A DNA stretch of 64,000 bases from an uncultured delta proteobacterium (GTDB lineage: Bacteria > Desulfobacterota > Syntrophia > Syntrophales > UBA8958): the NCBI GenBank assembly GCA_903885795.1, contig CAISJV010000044.1, positions 1 to 64,000 on the forward strand, in the 5' to 3' direction. The notes below the pieces were generated by a model. The model had not been told where the DNA came from, did no database searches, and saw nothing but the letters and a program-made list of their open reading frames with translations. The translations under genes were made by a program, and so were the position numbers. This document shows, piece after piece, positions 25,095 through 34,285 of the stretch (position 1 is the stretch's first letter; the number at the start of each line of letters is the position of its first letter).

Positions 25095-25616
25095 TTACTT
25101 TATCCCCGACAGACGCACCATCTCGGCCAGGAAGGCATCGACGTCGCCCAATTCACCCAACTTTGAATAAAAAATACGATGGGAGCCGTCGGGATTGATC
25201 TTCACCGCGATGAAGTAAGGCGTCCGTGGCTCACCTAACTTCTTGTGAATTACAAAATCTCCGTCAGAATACAGGGGGAAACTAATACTGTATCTTTTCC
25301 TGAAAACATCCACTTCATAAGATGAGTTGCCCACGCCGATGCCTACCAATCTTACCTTGCCCTTCAGGTTCTGATTTGCCTGAATCTTATCATAGAGCTT
25401 ATTGACATTAGGAGCTTCCCGCTGGCAATAGGGGCAGTACATGCTGAATATTTCAATAATGACCACCCCATCCTTCGGTTTGGGCAGACTGAAGCCGGGG
25501 CTTAAATCGGGAAGGACGCTTCCTGCGGCCGGCAAAGACGCGGCCGTGCTCACCGAACTTCCCAAGAGAATCATGAGCATCAGCATTATCGAGGTTCCGT
25601 ATTTTATCTTTATCAT
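25095..25616 (-). CDS. exported TlpA-like thioredoxin-fold protein
   Basis: 173 residues from ATG 25616 (AGGAGGCAGGAAG upstream). The signal peptide spans about residues 1-27. The redox motif is CPYC in EIFSMYCPYCQREAPN, and VGIGVGNSSYEVDVF matches TlpA/ResA-type helices. It probably transfers electrons to periplasmic partners, here plausibly the peroxiredoxin 28 bases downstream. Cytochrome c maturation is another possibility for this family, but no ccm genes are in view. Confidence 0.85.
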   Translation of the reverse strand: MIKIKYGTSIMLMLMILLGSSVSTAASLPAAGSVLPDLSPGFSLPKPKDGVVIIEIFSMYCPYCQREAPNVNKLYDKIQANQNLKGKVRLVGIGVGNSSYEVDVFRKRYSISFPLYSDGDFVIHKKLGEPRTPYFIAVKINPDGSHRIFYSKLGELGDVDAFLAEMVRLSGIK

Positions 25617-25730
25617 CTTCCTGCCTCCTCTTATCATATTTACTGAAGTCAAGTTATTCCATTAACCTTTTGTGCCCTATATTAACCACTCTTTGGTGAT
25701 TGGCAACTATGAATCCGTATCTATACAGAT

Positions 25731-25764
25731 AAAAAAAGGGACCTGCTCATTCGGAACAGGTCCC
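25731..25764 (-). terminator. intrinsic terminator of the formate dehydrogenase operon
   Basis: On the minus strand GGGACCTG (25764-25757) pairs with CAGGTCCC (25745-25738) around an 11-base loop, followed by a seven-T run. It lies 30 bases after the gamma-subunit stop. Confidence 0.9.
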
Positions 25765-25794
25765 CTGGTGTTTCAGATCTTCATTACGCGCCTG

Positions 25795-26463
25795 TTAGTG
25801 GTGTCCCTTTGCCGATGGCTTTTCTGCTCCATAGACAACCAGTGTCCCGTGCTCTTCCATCTCCTTGAGCCACTTGGGGTGCTGCTTCTTCAGCCACGCC
25901 CTGCTCACCCAGCCGGTAAGCATGGCATCCAAAGATCCCGGAGAACCGATCGTTCCCAGGTACAGATGGACGAAAAAGAAGGCGAAGATAACCACAAACC
26001 CCAAGGCGTGGAGAACATACATCAGCCGCACGATCAGCGGGGGAAAGCTCAGGGGGAACCACATCATCAGACCCGTCAGGAACATGATGACCCCAAATCC
26101 CGCCACAACCAGAAAGAACATCTTCTGGCCCGGATTGTACTTACCCGTTTCGGGAACCTTGTCCACATGCCAAAGATAGCCGCCGGCGCACCTGATCCAT
26201 GCCAGATCTTCGGGCATGGAAAAAATCCCTGCTTCTTTCCACCACATACGGATGGTGAAATACAGGGCCACGCCAAAGAAAACGCCCGTGAAGTTATGCA
26301 CATACTTCAGGGACTTGAGGCCTCCCATCATGTCGCCGATAAAATTAAAGGATTGATACATCATCCCCAACCCGGTGATGCACAACGCGATGCAGGACAG
26401 GGCCAGACTCCAGTGGACAATCCTCTCAAAACCGTCTGTTGCTTGAATTAATCCCTTTCTCAT
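25795..26463 (-). CDS. formate dehydrogenase gamma subunit (cytochrome b)
   Basis: 222 residues with four hydrophobic helices and heme-ligand histidines: RIVHWSLALSCIALCITGL, KYVHNFTGVFFGVALYF and HALGFVVIFAFFFVHLYLG. This is the diheme FdnI/FdoI type that takes electrons from the iron-sulfur subunit to menaquinone at the membrane. It starts 3 bases after the beta-subunit stop, so translation is coupled. Confidence 0.92.
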   Translation of the reverse strand: MRKGLIQATDGFERIVHWSLALSCIALCITGLGMMYQSFNFIGDMMGGLKSLKYVHNFTGVFFGVALYFTIRMWWKEAGIFSMPEDLAWIRCAGGYLWHVDKVPETGKYNPGQKMFFLVVAGFGVIMFLTGLMMWFPLSFPPLIVRLMYVLHALGFVVIFAFFFVHLYLGTIGSPGSLDAMLTGWVSRAWLKKQHPKWLKEMEEHGTLVVYGAEKPSAKGHH

Positions 26464-26466
26464 GGC

Positions 26467-27255
26467 TTATTCACCTCCCTTTTCTTCTTTGCCGGGCTCA
26501 TCGGGCAGCTTTGGTCCATGCAGGATGTAATGAAGGAACGACCCCGCCAACACGCCGCCAGCAGCCAGTAAACTTAAAGGCTTCAGCATGTCCTTCCAGA
26601 CAATGAGGGAGAATGGCACGCAGGGCTTGTCGGGCAGGGCGTCATAAACTCTTGGTTTTTCTGTCAGCACATAAATTACATGTGTTCCGCCGACGAACTT
26701 GTCGCCATAGACGTTGGCATCGCCCCCCAACTCCTTGGCCCGGGCATATGCCTTTTTGATCATGGCGTTCTTGTCACCGAAGGTAATGGCCCCCGTCGGG
26801 CAGGCCTTGGCACAGGCGGGAATCAAATCCGCCTCGATGCGGCTCAGGCACAGATCGCACTTATAGATCTTGTCCGTGACCCGGTCGTATCTGGGAATCT
26901 CAAAGGGACATGCGGAAACGCATTCCTTGCAGCCGATGCAGAGACTGTTGGTGACAGCCACCGTGCCAAAGTCTGTATAGTGGAGCGCCCCGCTGGGACA
27001 AACCTTCACACAGGCCGCATTGGTACAGTGCATACAGCCGTCTTTTCTGAAGAGCCACTTGACTTTGTCTTTCTCGGCAATTTCCTGAAACCGGATCAGG
27101 GTCCATGTGTTCGACTGCAGGTCGGGGGGATTCTGATAGGTTCCATAATTCTCGGTCTGTTTTGCCGGCTGCTGATTCCACTGTTTACAAGCCAATTGGC
27201 AGCTCCGGCAACCCGTACATTTCGAAACATCGATTAGTTTTGTTATTTCAGCCAT
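26467..27255 (-). CDS. formate dehydrogenase beta subunit (4Fe-4S)
   Basis: 262 residues with ferredoxin-type clusters: CTGCRSCQLACKQWN (about residue 13), CMHCTNAACVKVCPSG, CIGCKECVSACPFEIPRY and CDLCLSRIEADLIPACAKACPTGA, the four-cluster arrangement of FdnH. One C-terminal hydrophobic helix (LSLLAAGGVLAGSFLHYIL) anchors it in the membrane. It wires the catalytic subunit to the cytochrome b. It lies 14 bases after fdnG. Confidence 0.95.
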   Translation of the reverse strand: MAEITKLIDVSKCTGCRSCQLACKQWNQQPAKQTENYGTYQNPPDLQSNTWTLIRFQEIAEKDKVKWLFRKDGCMHCTNAACVKVCPSGALHYTDFGTVAVTNSLCIGCKECVSACPFEIPRYDRVTDKIYKCDLCLSRIEADLIPACAKACPTGAITFGDKNAMIKKAYARAKELGGDANVYGDKFVGGTHVIYVLTEKPRVYDALPDKPCVPFSLIVWKDMLKPLSLLAAGGVLAGSFLHYILHGPKLPDEPGKEEKGGE

Positions 27256-27269
27256 AATCTCTCACCCCC

Positions 27270-30200
27270 TCACTTCTTGATCACATTGACCATGAAGGCC
27301 TTGCTCTCAGGAATCATGGTATTGGCGTCGCCAATAGTTGACGTCAGCAGATTGGCTGCATCACCGTAGGTAAAGACCTCGGCCTTCTTGTCGCCCGGGC
27401 TGTATTTCCGGTCCTTTGTCGTGATCCAGCCGAAGTGCCAGGGAATGCCCACTTCGTGAATAGTGTTGCCGTCGATATTAAAGGGTTTGAACCGGTGGGT
27501 CACAATGGCCGTACATTCGACCTGACCCCGCGGTGACTTTACGATGGTCTTGTCGCCGTTCCGGATACCCTTTTCCCTAGCCAGTTCAACGCTCATTTCT
27601 ACAAACATCCCCGGCTGCATTTCCGCCAGCCACGGACACCAGCGTGTCAGAACGCCCGTCTGCCAATGCTCACTGACCCGGTAGGTCGAACAGACGAAGG
27701 GGAAACGGGGATCGCAACTGCCCACGCCGGAATAAACATCCAGATCGGATCCAACACCGGCTTTATCGAAGCGTTTGATCGCCGGGTTGTTCTTCTGGGG
27801 CGACATCATGTTTTTCTCCACGGGACACTCCAGTGGTTCATAGTGCTCCGGGAAAGGACCGTCGGCAAGACCGGGTCCGAAGAGACTGGCCACGCCATCC
27901 GGCTTCATGATGAAAGGCGGCCTTCCCGAACCGGGATCGCCGACACCGTCCGGCACATCGCCAACCCATTTAGTACCATCCCAGGTAATGACCGCCCGCT
28001 TGGGATCCCATGGTTTTCCGTTGAGATCCACCGACGCGCCATTATAAATAATCCGGCGGTTCACCGGCCACGACCATGCCCACTCGGGATACAGGCCGAT
28101 GCCGGTAGGATCACCTTTCCCTCGCCGTGCGGCCATGTTCACCGCACCGTAGGAGCCGCAATAGACCCAGCAGCCCGATGACGTCGAACCGTCATCCTGA
28201 AGCCAGGCAAAGGCGGGCACTGGTTCGCCCTTCTTAAATTCCTTGAACTCCCCTTTCTTGTTGGGGACCTCAACCTTTTTATCTTCCAGGAAGAAACCGT
28301 TGATTTCTTTGGCTACCGCATGGGGGTCATAATGAAAATGCCCATCGACGGTCTTGCGACCGTAGGGCCAGGTAAGTTTCATGAGGGGATCAGCAAAGGC
28401 GCCGGGCTGTTTTGCATACAGTCCTTTGACCTTAAATAAGATCTCACTCATAATATCTCCGTCGGGAAGAGCCACTCCCGGTGGATTGACGGCCTTGAAG
28501 CGCCACTGCTGCAACCTGCTGCTGTTGGCAATGCTTCCTTCCTTTTCGATGGAAGCGGCGCAGGGAAGCATGAAGACTTCCGTCTTGATCTTCGTGGGAT
28601 CCATACCGGGACCCCGCCAGAAGGAACCTGTTTCATTGTCAAAGAGGTTGACATTGACCATCCAGTCCAGTTTTCCCATCGCTGCCCGGACCTTGTTGGA
28701 ATGGGCGCCGCTACAGGCGGGGTTCATTCCCCAGGCAAAGAAGCCTGAGAACTTGCCCCTGTACATCTGGTCGAAGATTTGGAGCCAGGAGTAGTTGACT
28801 CCGTCGTCGAGTTTGGGCATCAAGGCATAGGCCTCTTCAAGCGAAGCGTTCATGCCGTACATGGAACGGAGGAAACTGGCCGAATACTTGGGAGTGTTTT
28901 TCCACCAGTTGAGGCTGTTCTTTTCCTTGGTGGTGGGGGTACGCTTCTCATTAAAGTCCTTCAGGGTCTTCATGGAAGCAGTGGGGGCGCCTATATAGCC
29001 CGGCCAGATGTGGAACAGCAGCCCATGGTCCGTGGAACCCTGGACATTGCCTTCGCCCCGCATGGCTGCAACGCCGCCGCCGGCAATGCCCATATTACCT
29101 AGGAGAAGCTGAATAATACACATCGTCCGGATGTTCTGGACGCCCACGGTATGCTGGGTCCAGCCCATGGCATAAAGTTCAACGCCGGCCCTGTCGGGCT
29201 TACCGGTGGAGGCATATTCTTTGTAGATCTCCAGTAATTTTTCCTTCGGCGTCCCGGTGATCCTGGTAACGAGCTCCGGAGTGTAGCGGGAATAATGCTT
29301 CTTCAAGAGCTGAAATACGCAGTTTGGGTCCTGGAGGGTCGGGTCTTTGGTGATGACCCCGTCCTTGCCGGTCTGATAGGACCAGGTGTCTTTGTTGTAT
29401 TTGCTGCCTTCCAGTCCGGAGAAGACGCCGTTGTTATCGCCGGGAAGCTTTAACGCCGGATTCACCAGGAAGGAGGCATTCGTGTAGTTCTTTACGTATT
29501 CATCAAAATGCAAATTGTTATCAAGGATATACTTGATCATACCGCCGAGGAAGGCGATATCAGTCCCTGACCGCAGGGGGGCATAAACATGGGATTTGGC
29601 CGCCGACTGGGTGAACCTGGGGTCCACACAGAGCAGTCTTGCCCCTCTTTTGTCTATGGCTTCCTGAATCCACTTGAAGGAAACAGGGTGATTGGATGCG
29701 GGGTTGCTTCCCATTATGAGGATCACATCCGCATTGCGGAAATCGACCCAGTGATTCGTCATTGCGCCACGTCCGAACGACTCTGCCAGAGCCGGTACAG
29801 TTGGGCTGTGTCAGATACGGGCCTGATGTTCAATGTAGACCAGGCCCAACCCCCTTAGAAATTTTTGATACGTGAAGCATTCTTCGAGATCCATGGCCGC
29901 GCTGCCAACGGAAGCAATCCCCTCTGTCCGATTGACAAGCTCGCCCTTCTCATTTGTGGCCTTGAAGCTTACATCGCGGCTTCTCTTGACATTTTCCGCA
30001 ATCTTCTCGAGGGCCCACTCCCAATCTACTTCCTTCCATTCAGTAGCGAACGGCGCTCTGTAGAGAGGCTTGCCCAAGCGGTTCTCGTTGACGGCCATCT
30101 GGTAGATGGAACCGCCCTTACTGCACAGCGATCCCCTGTTGATGGGGCTGTCCGGGTCGCCTTCCGTGTTGACAACCTTGCCTTGCCGGGTGGAGACAAT

Positions 30201-30368
30201 AATGCTGCAGCCGACAGAACAGTAAGGGCAGATCGTCGTGGTCTCTTTTGCATACTTGACCTTCAGGGGCTGAGCGTAGGCGGATACAGGCTTCAGGCTG
30301 ACGCCGAGGCCGGTGGTAGCCAGCACAGCACCGGAGATCTTCAAGAAACCTCTTCTGCTGACATCCAT
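27270..30368 (-). CDS. fdnG: selenocysteine formate dehydrogenase, catalytic subunit
   Basis: One reading frame of 1032 codons interrupted by a TGA at codon 186 that I read as selenocysteine. The start is ATG 30368 (AAAGGAGCG upstream), with a Tat signal SRRGFLKISG. Next is the 4Fe-4S site CPYCSVGC...GSLCSKGG, then HQARI-Sec-HSPTVPALAESFGRGAMTNH, the same arrangement as E. coli FdnG around its Sec. The rest is a molybdopterin (MGD) domain with NVQGSTDHGLLFHIWPGY. It oxidises formate in the periplasm using Mo or W. Downstream are the FeS and cytochrome b subunits; a structured leader lies upstream. Confidence 0.95.
29811..29813 (-). other. fdnG: in-frame UGA, selenocysteine codon
   Basis: The TGA replaces the Mo/W-ligand residue and is followed by codons for HSPTVPALAESFGRG, conserved in Sec-containing FDHs. 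Immediately after it the RNA can form a hairpin with a small loop (CCGGCTCTGG about 18 bases downstream), at the place of the bacterial SECIS. It requires SelA/SelB/SelC encoded elsewhere. Confidence 0.92.
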
Positions 30369-30397
30369 AAAAATGCGCTCCTTTCTTAGGTATTGAT

Positions 30398-30474
30398 TCA
30401 CATGGTTGCGTCCATCGACTCACCCTTTCCGAGCATGGGAGGCGGCGCCGTTTCCAGCAACGCCCAATGTCCAC
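30398..30474 (-). ncRNA. Moco-riboswitch-like leader of the FDH operon
   Basis: On the minus strand GTTGC near 30463 pairs with GCAAC near 30408, extended by ACAT/ATGT. Inside is a 4-bp stem GCTG/CGGC capped by a GAAA tetraloop. A CCTCCC strand then pairs with GGGTGAG, followed by GTCGATGGACGCAACC. A GNRA hairpin, CCTCCC and GGACGCA in this order is how I remember the Moco RNA motif. It ends about 30 bases before the start codon of an enzyme that consumes this cofactor. A covariance-model search is needed to confirm; the tungsten form of the cofactor is possible. Confidence 0.55.
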
Positions 30475-30623
30475 CCTTCATTGAGAAACTCTTTAGATAA
30501 AGTGGATCGGAGAGCAGGATGCACTTGGTCTTTCAAATAGGCCTGAAATAACCGACTCCCTATATATTTAATGCCTTGGAGTGTCAAGATTTATTTCTCC
30601 AGAAAACTAATGATTCCAGATAT

Positions 30624-30643
30624 TTATGTCATTGTTGACATAA
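30624..30643. promoter_or_regulatory. inverted repeat between FDH and nikR
   Basis: TTATGTC (30624-30630) and GACATAA (30637-30643) form a perfect 7-6-7 inverted repeat in the intergenic region shared by the divergent FDH operon and nikR. Its size and symmetry suit a dimeric regulator. Otherwise the 30475-30811 gap holds only a GTGTTAC heptamer at 30774-30780. Confidence 0.45.
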
Positions 30644-30811
30644 GAGGTTTTAAGCTGACCAATAAATAGGCAATCTATCCAGTATCGTTATGTTAAATGT
30701 TCAGTTTATGTTCTCTGGAATCACTGTCGTTGCCGGTTGACGTTGTGGCCATCATTGACATTTTTGCCCCTGTGTGTTACGCAGTGGCTAATAAATATAA
30801 CGGGAGGTCAC

Positions 30812-31228
30812 ATGTCCGCACTTGTCCGCTTTGGCGTTTCTCTTGACGGTGAACTGCTATCCAAATTCGACAGCCTCATCAAGGGGAAGAACTATACGAA
30901 CCGCTCCGAGGCCGTTCGCGACCTGATCCGCCAGGAACTCATCAGTAAGGAATGGGAAATGGGAGGAATAGTGGCCGGGGCGATCACCCTGATCTACGAC
31001 CATCATAAACGGGACGTCCTCGGCAAGGTGATCGACATTCAGCATGAGTATCAAAGCCTGATTATCTCCACCCAGCATATTCATCTCGATCATCACAACT
31101 GCCTGGAAATTATCGCTGTTCAAGGTCTCGCCGACGAGGTGAAAGGGCTTGCCGCAACTCTCAAATCTGTCAAGAGCGTTCGCCACAGTAGCCTGAACAT
31201 GGCAAGTACGGGCAGGGACATTATTTAA
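30812..31228 (+). CDS. nikR: nickel-responsive regulator NikR
   Basis: 138 residues. An N-terminal ribbon-helix-helix (LVRFGVSLDGELLSKFDSLI...NRSEAVRDLIRQ) is joined to an ACT-type domain. The high-affinity Ni ligands of the family are present: HHKRDV, then HIHLDHHNCLEII (His, His and Cys). It senses Ni(II) and represses nickel uptake. ATG 30812 has CGGGAGGTCAC upstream. It is convergent with, and overlaps by 8 bases, the nickel-transporter ATPase gene. Confidence 0.96.
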   Translation: MSALVRFGVSLDGELLSKFDSLIKGKNYTNRSEAVRDLIRQELISKEWEMGGIVAGAITLIYDHHKRDVLGKVIDIQHEYQSLIISTQHIHLDHHNCLEIIAVQGLADEVKGLAATLKSVKSVRHSSLNMASTGRDII

Positions 31229-31997
31229 GTTGGCAACTTAGAAGTATATTCCTATTACAAATCGGACACCCCTGCATGGAAAGAGGCTGCTCCAGATGGC
31301 ACTCCTCAAGCAAGGCGGTGTTGAGGAATATCTCTTCCGTTGGTCCGTCCGCAGCAATCATACCCCTGTGCAGGATGATGGTTCTTGGGCATAATTCAAG
31401 CACCATATCCAGGTCGTGGCTGGTAAAAATCTTTGTATGATGAAATTCTTTAAGGAGTTGCATCAGTTGTCTGCGACCGTAAGGGTCAAGTCCGCTGGTC
31501 GGCTCATCCATGACCAGGATGTCAGGCGACATGGCGAGCACGGTTGCTATTGCCACTCGTTTTTTTTCTCCCCCCGAAAGACGGTATGGAGGTTTTGTCC
31601 GGAGATGTGCGGCCCCTACTCTTTCCAGTGCGTCACCAACCCTTTGATCAACATCAGTACCCACAAGGCCAAGGTTTAGGGGGCCAAAGGCAACATCGTC
31701 ATATACCGTCGGCATGAAAAGTTGATCATCAGGATCCTGAAAAACCATGCCGACAGTCCGCCGTATCTCCGGAAGGGTACCTTTGGTCAGTGGAAAATCA
31801 CCAATGCGGATAGTCCCGGATGTGGCCGTCAAATAACCGTTCAGGTGCAACAGCAGGGTGGATTTTCCGGTGCCGTTGGCGCCGATGATCGCTACGGACT
31901 CGCCGTGGGTTATCCGGACTGACACACCACGCAGGGCCTCTGTCCCATCGGAATAGGTGTGGCAAAGATCGACGATATCAACGATATGGTGGCTCAC
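31221..31997 (-). CDS. nikO: ECF-type nickel/cobalt transporter ATPase
   Basis: 258 residues, ABC ATPase of the CbiO/NikO type: Walker A GANGTGKSTLLLHLNG (about residues 37-52), the Q-loop region VFQDPDDQLFM, signature LSGGEKKRVAIA and Walker B DILVMDEPTSGLD. It energises metal uptake with NikQ and NikMN. The adjacent NikR and the hydrogenase genes favour nickel over cobalt; sequence alone cannot decide. Its start overlaps the nikQ stop by 4 bases. Confidence 0.93.
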   Translation of the reverse strand: MSHHIVDIVDLCHTYSDGTEALRGVSVRITHGESVAIIGANGTGKSTLLLHLNGYLTATSGTIRIGDFPLTKGTLPEIRRTVGMVFQDPDDQLFMPTVYDDVAFGPLNLGLVGTDVDQRVGDALERVGAAHLRTKPPYRLSGGEKKRVAIATVLAMSPDILVMDEPTSGLDPYGRRQLMQLLKEFHHTKIFTSHDLDMVLELCPRTIILHRGMIAADGPTEEIFLNTALLEECHLEQPLSMQGCPICNRNILLSCQLK

Positions 31998-32806
31998 GAA
32001 AGCATTCTCATGACAATTGTCCCGATCAGTTGAGGGATGTTTTGAAGTCTTAAGGCGATAAAAATGGCGGACCAGACGATAACAAAAAAGAGTTCTCTCC
32101 CCCCGAATTGTTTTGGTTGTCCCGTGTGGAATTCACCGGTAAACCCCCGGGCCAGCATGGCCATGTGAATACGTTCCGCCCGTTGCCACGTTCTCAACAA
32201 GAGATGACTGATCAGGGAAGTGTATGATGCCAGGCTGAGCCCCTTTTCCCCAAAGGAACGGAGTTCCCGGGCCCGGGAAGCCCTTCCCCCTTCCTCTGTG
32301 AGAACGAATATATAGCGATAAAGGAAGAGGAGTTGAACGGCGAACACCTGAGGCATCCCCAATTGTTCGAGGGCTTTGCAGATGCCGGGAAAACCGGTCA
32401 GGCCGACCAGAATAATCGCTGCCCCGACGGTCAGGATGGACCGAACAACAACGGAAGCACAAGATATCCAACCTCCGGAAATACCGAACGGGCCAAGTTG
32501 AATCATGACCTGCTGGTCGAACAGGGGGTTAAATATGGCCACTGCCAATGCGAAGGGAAGAACAAAAACGATTTTCCCGGCCATATATCCGGCAGGTAGA
32601 TTGCCAAGAGCCATCATGACCGCCGGGTAGATGAAGAAGGGAAACAGTGCGGTCAGCTCATATTTGTTGAATGATACGACGGAAATGATAAAAACAAGTG
32701 TGACAATAACCTTGGCGCGGGCATCGAGACGATGAATTGCCGTCTCGCCGGTGGCAAGAAGATCAAGATTTTTAAAGTCACGAACCGCCCCATCGATGTA
32801 TCTCAT
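31994..32806 (-). CDS. nikQ: ECF nickel/cobalt transporter T component
   Basis: 270 residues from ATG 32806, placed one base after the NikMN stop. It is an integral membrane protein (CbiQ/NikQ) with hydrophobic segments around residues 40-150 and the two Ala-Arg-Gly coupling motifs: SRARELRSFG and MAMLARGFTG, which contact the ATPases. It links the substrate-binding NikMN to NikO. Confidence 0.92.
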   Translation of the reverse strand: MRYIDGAVRDFKNLDLLATGETAIHRLDARAKVIVTLVFIISVVSFNKYELTALFPFFIYPAVMMALGNLPAGYMAGKIVFVLPFALAVAIFNPLFDQQVMIQLGPFGISGGWISCASVVVRSILTVGAAIILVGLTGFPGICKALEQLGMPQVFAVQLLFLYRYIFVLTEEGGRASRARELRSFGEKGLSLASYTSLISHLLLRTWQRAERIHMAMLARGFTGEFHTGQPKQFGGRELFFVIVWSAIFIALRLQNIPQLIGTIVMRMLS

Positions 32807-32807
32807 A

Positions 32808-33884
32808 TCAGTCTGAATGAATACGTTTTTTAAGCAGAAAACCACTAAGGAAAGAAACTCCCAGGCTCAGCAATCCGCCGACGATACCGGCGACACTGGT
32901 GCCGAGTTTGTTCACTTCCGTTTTTTTATCTTCAGGTTTTGTCTCACCCATAATGGCGTGAGACGATTGATTTCCCACCGCTTCAGGCTTCACTTCCACC
33001 TGTTTTCGGAATGTGTAGTCCGGGAGGAAGGAAATCCTTTCCTGTAGGCTGGACAATGGTCCGTGTAGGCCCTCCTGGGCTCCTTTCAGCTCTTTCATCC
33101 CCGTCACCCTGGTTATGGACCACTCCAGCCCATCCGGATTTTCCGAAGCAAACAAGGAAACGATTCCCCCTGTTATCAAGGCCACGGCAAGAAATGCCAG
33201 GACAACATTTTTCACCGGATGATTGCCGATTGGACGAGCTTCCAGAGCGCTCTGAAGGATCTCCGGCCTGGCATTGTAGACAAATGACACAACCGCCGCG
33301 GTTACCAGACCCTCAACAATACCAATGGCCAGATGGATCGGCTGCATCAGAATGACGAAACTTGAAAAGGGGAGTGATGAAATCCCGGAAGAGACCGTCT
33401 CCAGCACCACTCCCAAGGCGCCCATTTGCATGCCGATCACCGCGGCCACCACCGAGGCAACCGACAGTTTCGCCGGAGTTGGTTTATGGCCAATGATCTT
33501 TTTATAGATAAAAGGATAGGCGATAAAGGCCGGGAAAAAGCCGAGGTTAAAGATGTTACATCCCAAAGCCAAAAGGCCGCCGTCGGCAAAAAAGAGCGCC
33601 TGCACCACCAGCACCGAGGAGATGGTAAGGAAAGCGGCATACGGTCCGAGGAGAATGGCTAAAATCAACCCTCCTCCCAAATGGCCACTGGAACCGGTTG
33701 CCGGAATAGTAAAATTTATCATCTGAGCTGCGAAGATGAAGGCGCCAAGCACGCCCATTAGCGGTATCTTGCGGTCGTCGAGTTCTTTGCGGACTTTGCT
33801 TGAACAGTAGGCAATGGTTCCGGCCGCAACGGCCCACATGGCAACGCCGACCGTAGGAGATAATAGCGCGTCCGACATATGCAT
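32808..33884 (-). CDS. nikMN: ECF nickel transporter substrate component, M-N fusion
   Basis: 358 residues. It begins MHMSDALLSPTVG; the N-terminal Met-His pair forms the metal site in CbiM/NikM, so no leader is cleaved. About six to seven membrane segments follow, including GGGLILAILLGPYAAF. From about residue 215 an N-type module follows with SENPDGLEWSI (the P-D-G-L-E motif of CbiN/NikN) and a final helix (GIVGGLLSLGVSFLSGFLL). M-N fusion plus a neighbouring NikR supports nickel specificity. Confidence 0.92.
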   Translation of the reverse strand: MHMSDALLSPTVGVAMWAVAAGTIAYCSSKVRKELDDRKIPLMGVLGAFIFAAQMINFTIPATGSSGHLGGGLILAILLGPYAAFLTISSVLVVQALFFADGGLLALGCNIFNLGFFPAFIAYPFIYKKIIGHKPTPAKLSVASVVAAVIGMQMGALGVVLETVSSGISSLPFSSFVILMQPIHLAIGIVEGLVTAAVVSFVYNARPEILQSALEARPIGNHPVKNVVLAFLAVALITGGIVSLFASENPDGLEWSITRVTGMKELKGAQEGLHGPLSSLQERISFLPDYTFRKQVEVKPEAVGNQSSHAIMGETKPEDKKTEVNKLGTSVAGIVGGLLSLGVSFLSGFLLKKRIHSD

Positions 33885-34107
33885 AATTAATTTCTTTTGC
33901 CTTCGCGAAGTGTTACTTTTTCCTATTTAATGCCACAGCGCGCATACTATTTTACCTTTCTGGTGTCAAGCGCTTTATTTATATTCTGGATATATACTCA
34001 ATAATACACACGATTCGCCATTTTAAATTCTTGGTGAAAGTTATAAACATCATTTGTGACACGAAGCAATAATTCATATTATTTCAGCTCCCTACGCCTT
34101 TTTTCCC

Positions 34108-34136
34108 TTGACAGCACAAATAAACTGACATATGTC
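34108..34136 (+). promoter_or_regulatory. candidate promoter with overlapping palindrome
   Basis: TTGACA (34108-34113) and TATGTC (34131-34136) are 17 bases apart; GACATATGTC, a perfect 10-bp palindrome, covers 34127-34136 and hence the -10 box. Apart from this promoter and a GTGTTAC heptamer at 33910-33916, nothing else is recognised in 33885-34285. Confidence 0.45.
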
Positions 34137-34285
34137 GCCGATGTCATCTGTCTGGTTTGGCATGTGGCAAGCCTGCCCTGTTGTGACAAGAGCGGCAGAT
34201 GTGCAGGCTGGAAACCGCGTTTGGTCCATTCCCAAACCGTATTCCCGAAAGATTTTTTAAAACTTAATTTTCCCGGACAGACAGT

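Noticed and set aside
34150-34200. TGGCATGTGGCAAGCC, considered as a sigma-54 promoter before the hydrogenase region.
   Set aside because: The -12 element (TTGCA/T) is missing at the required spacing.
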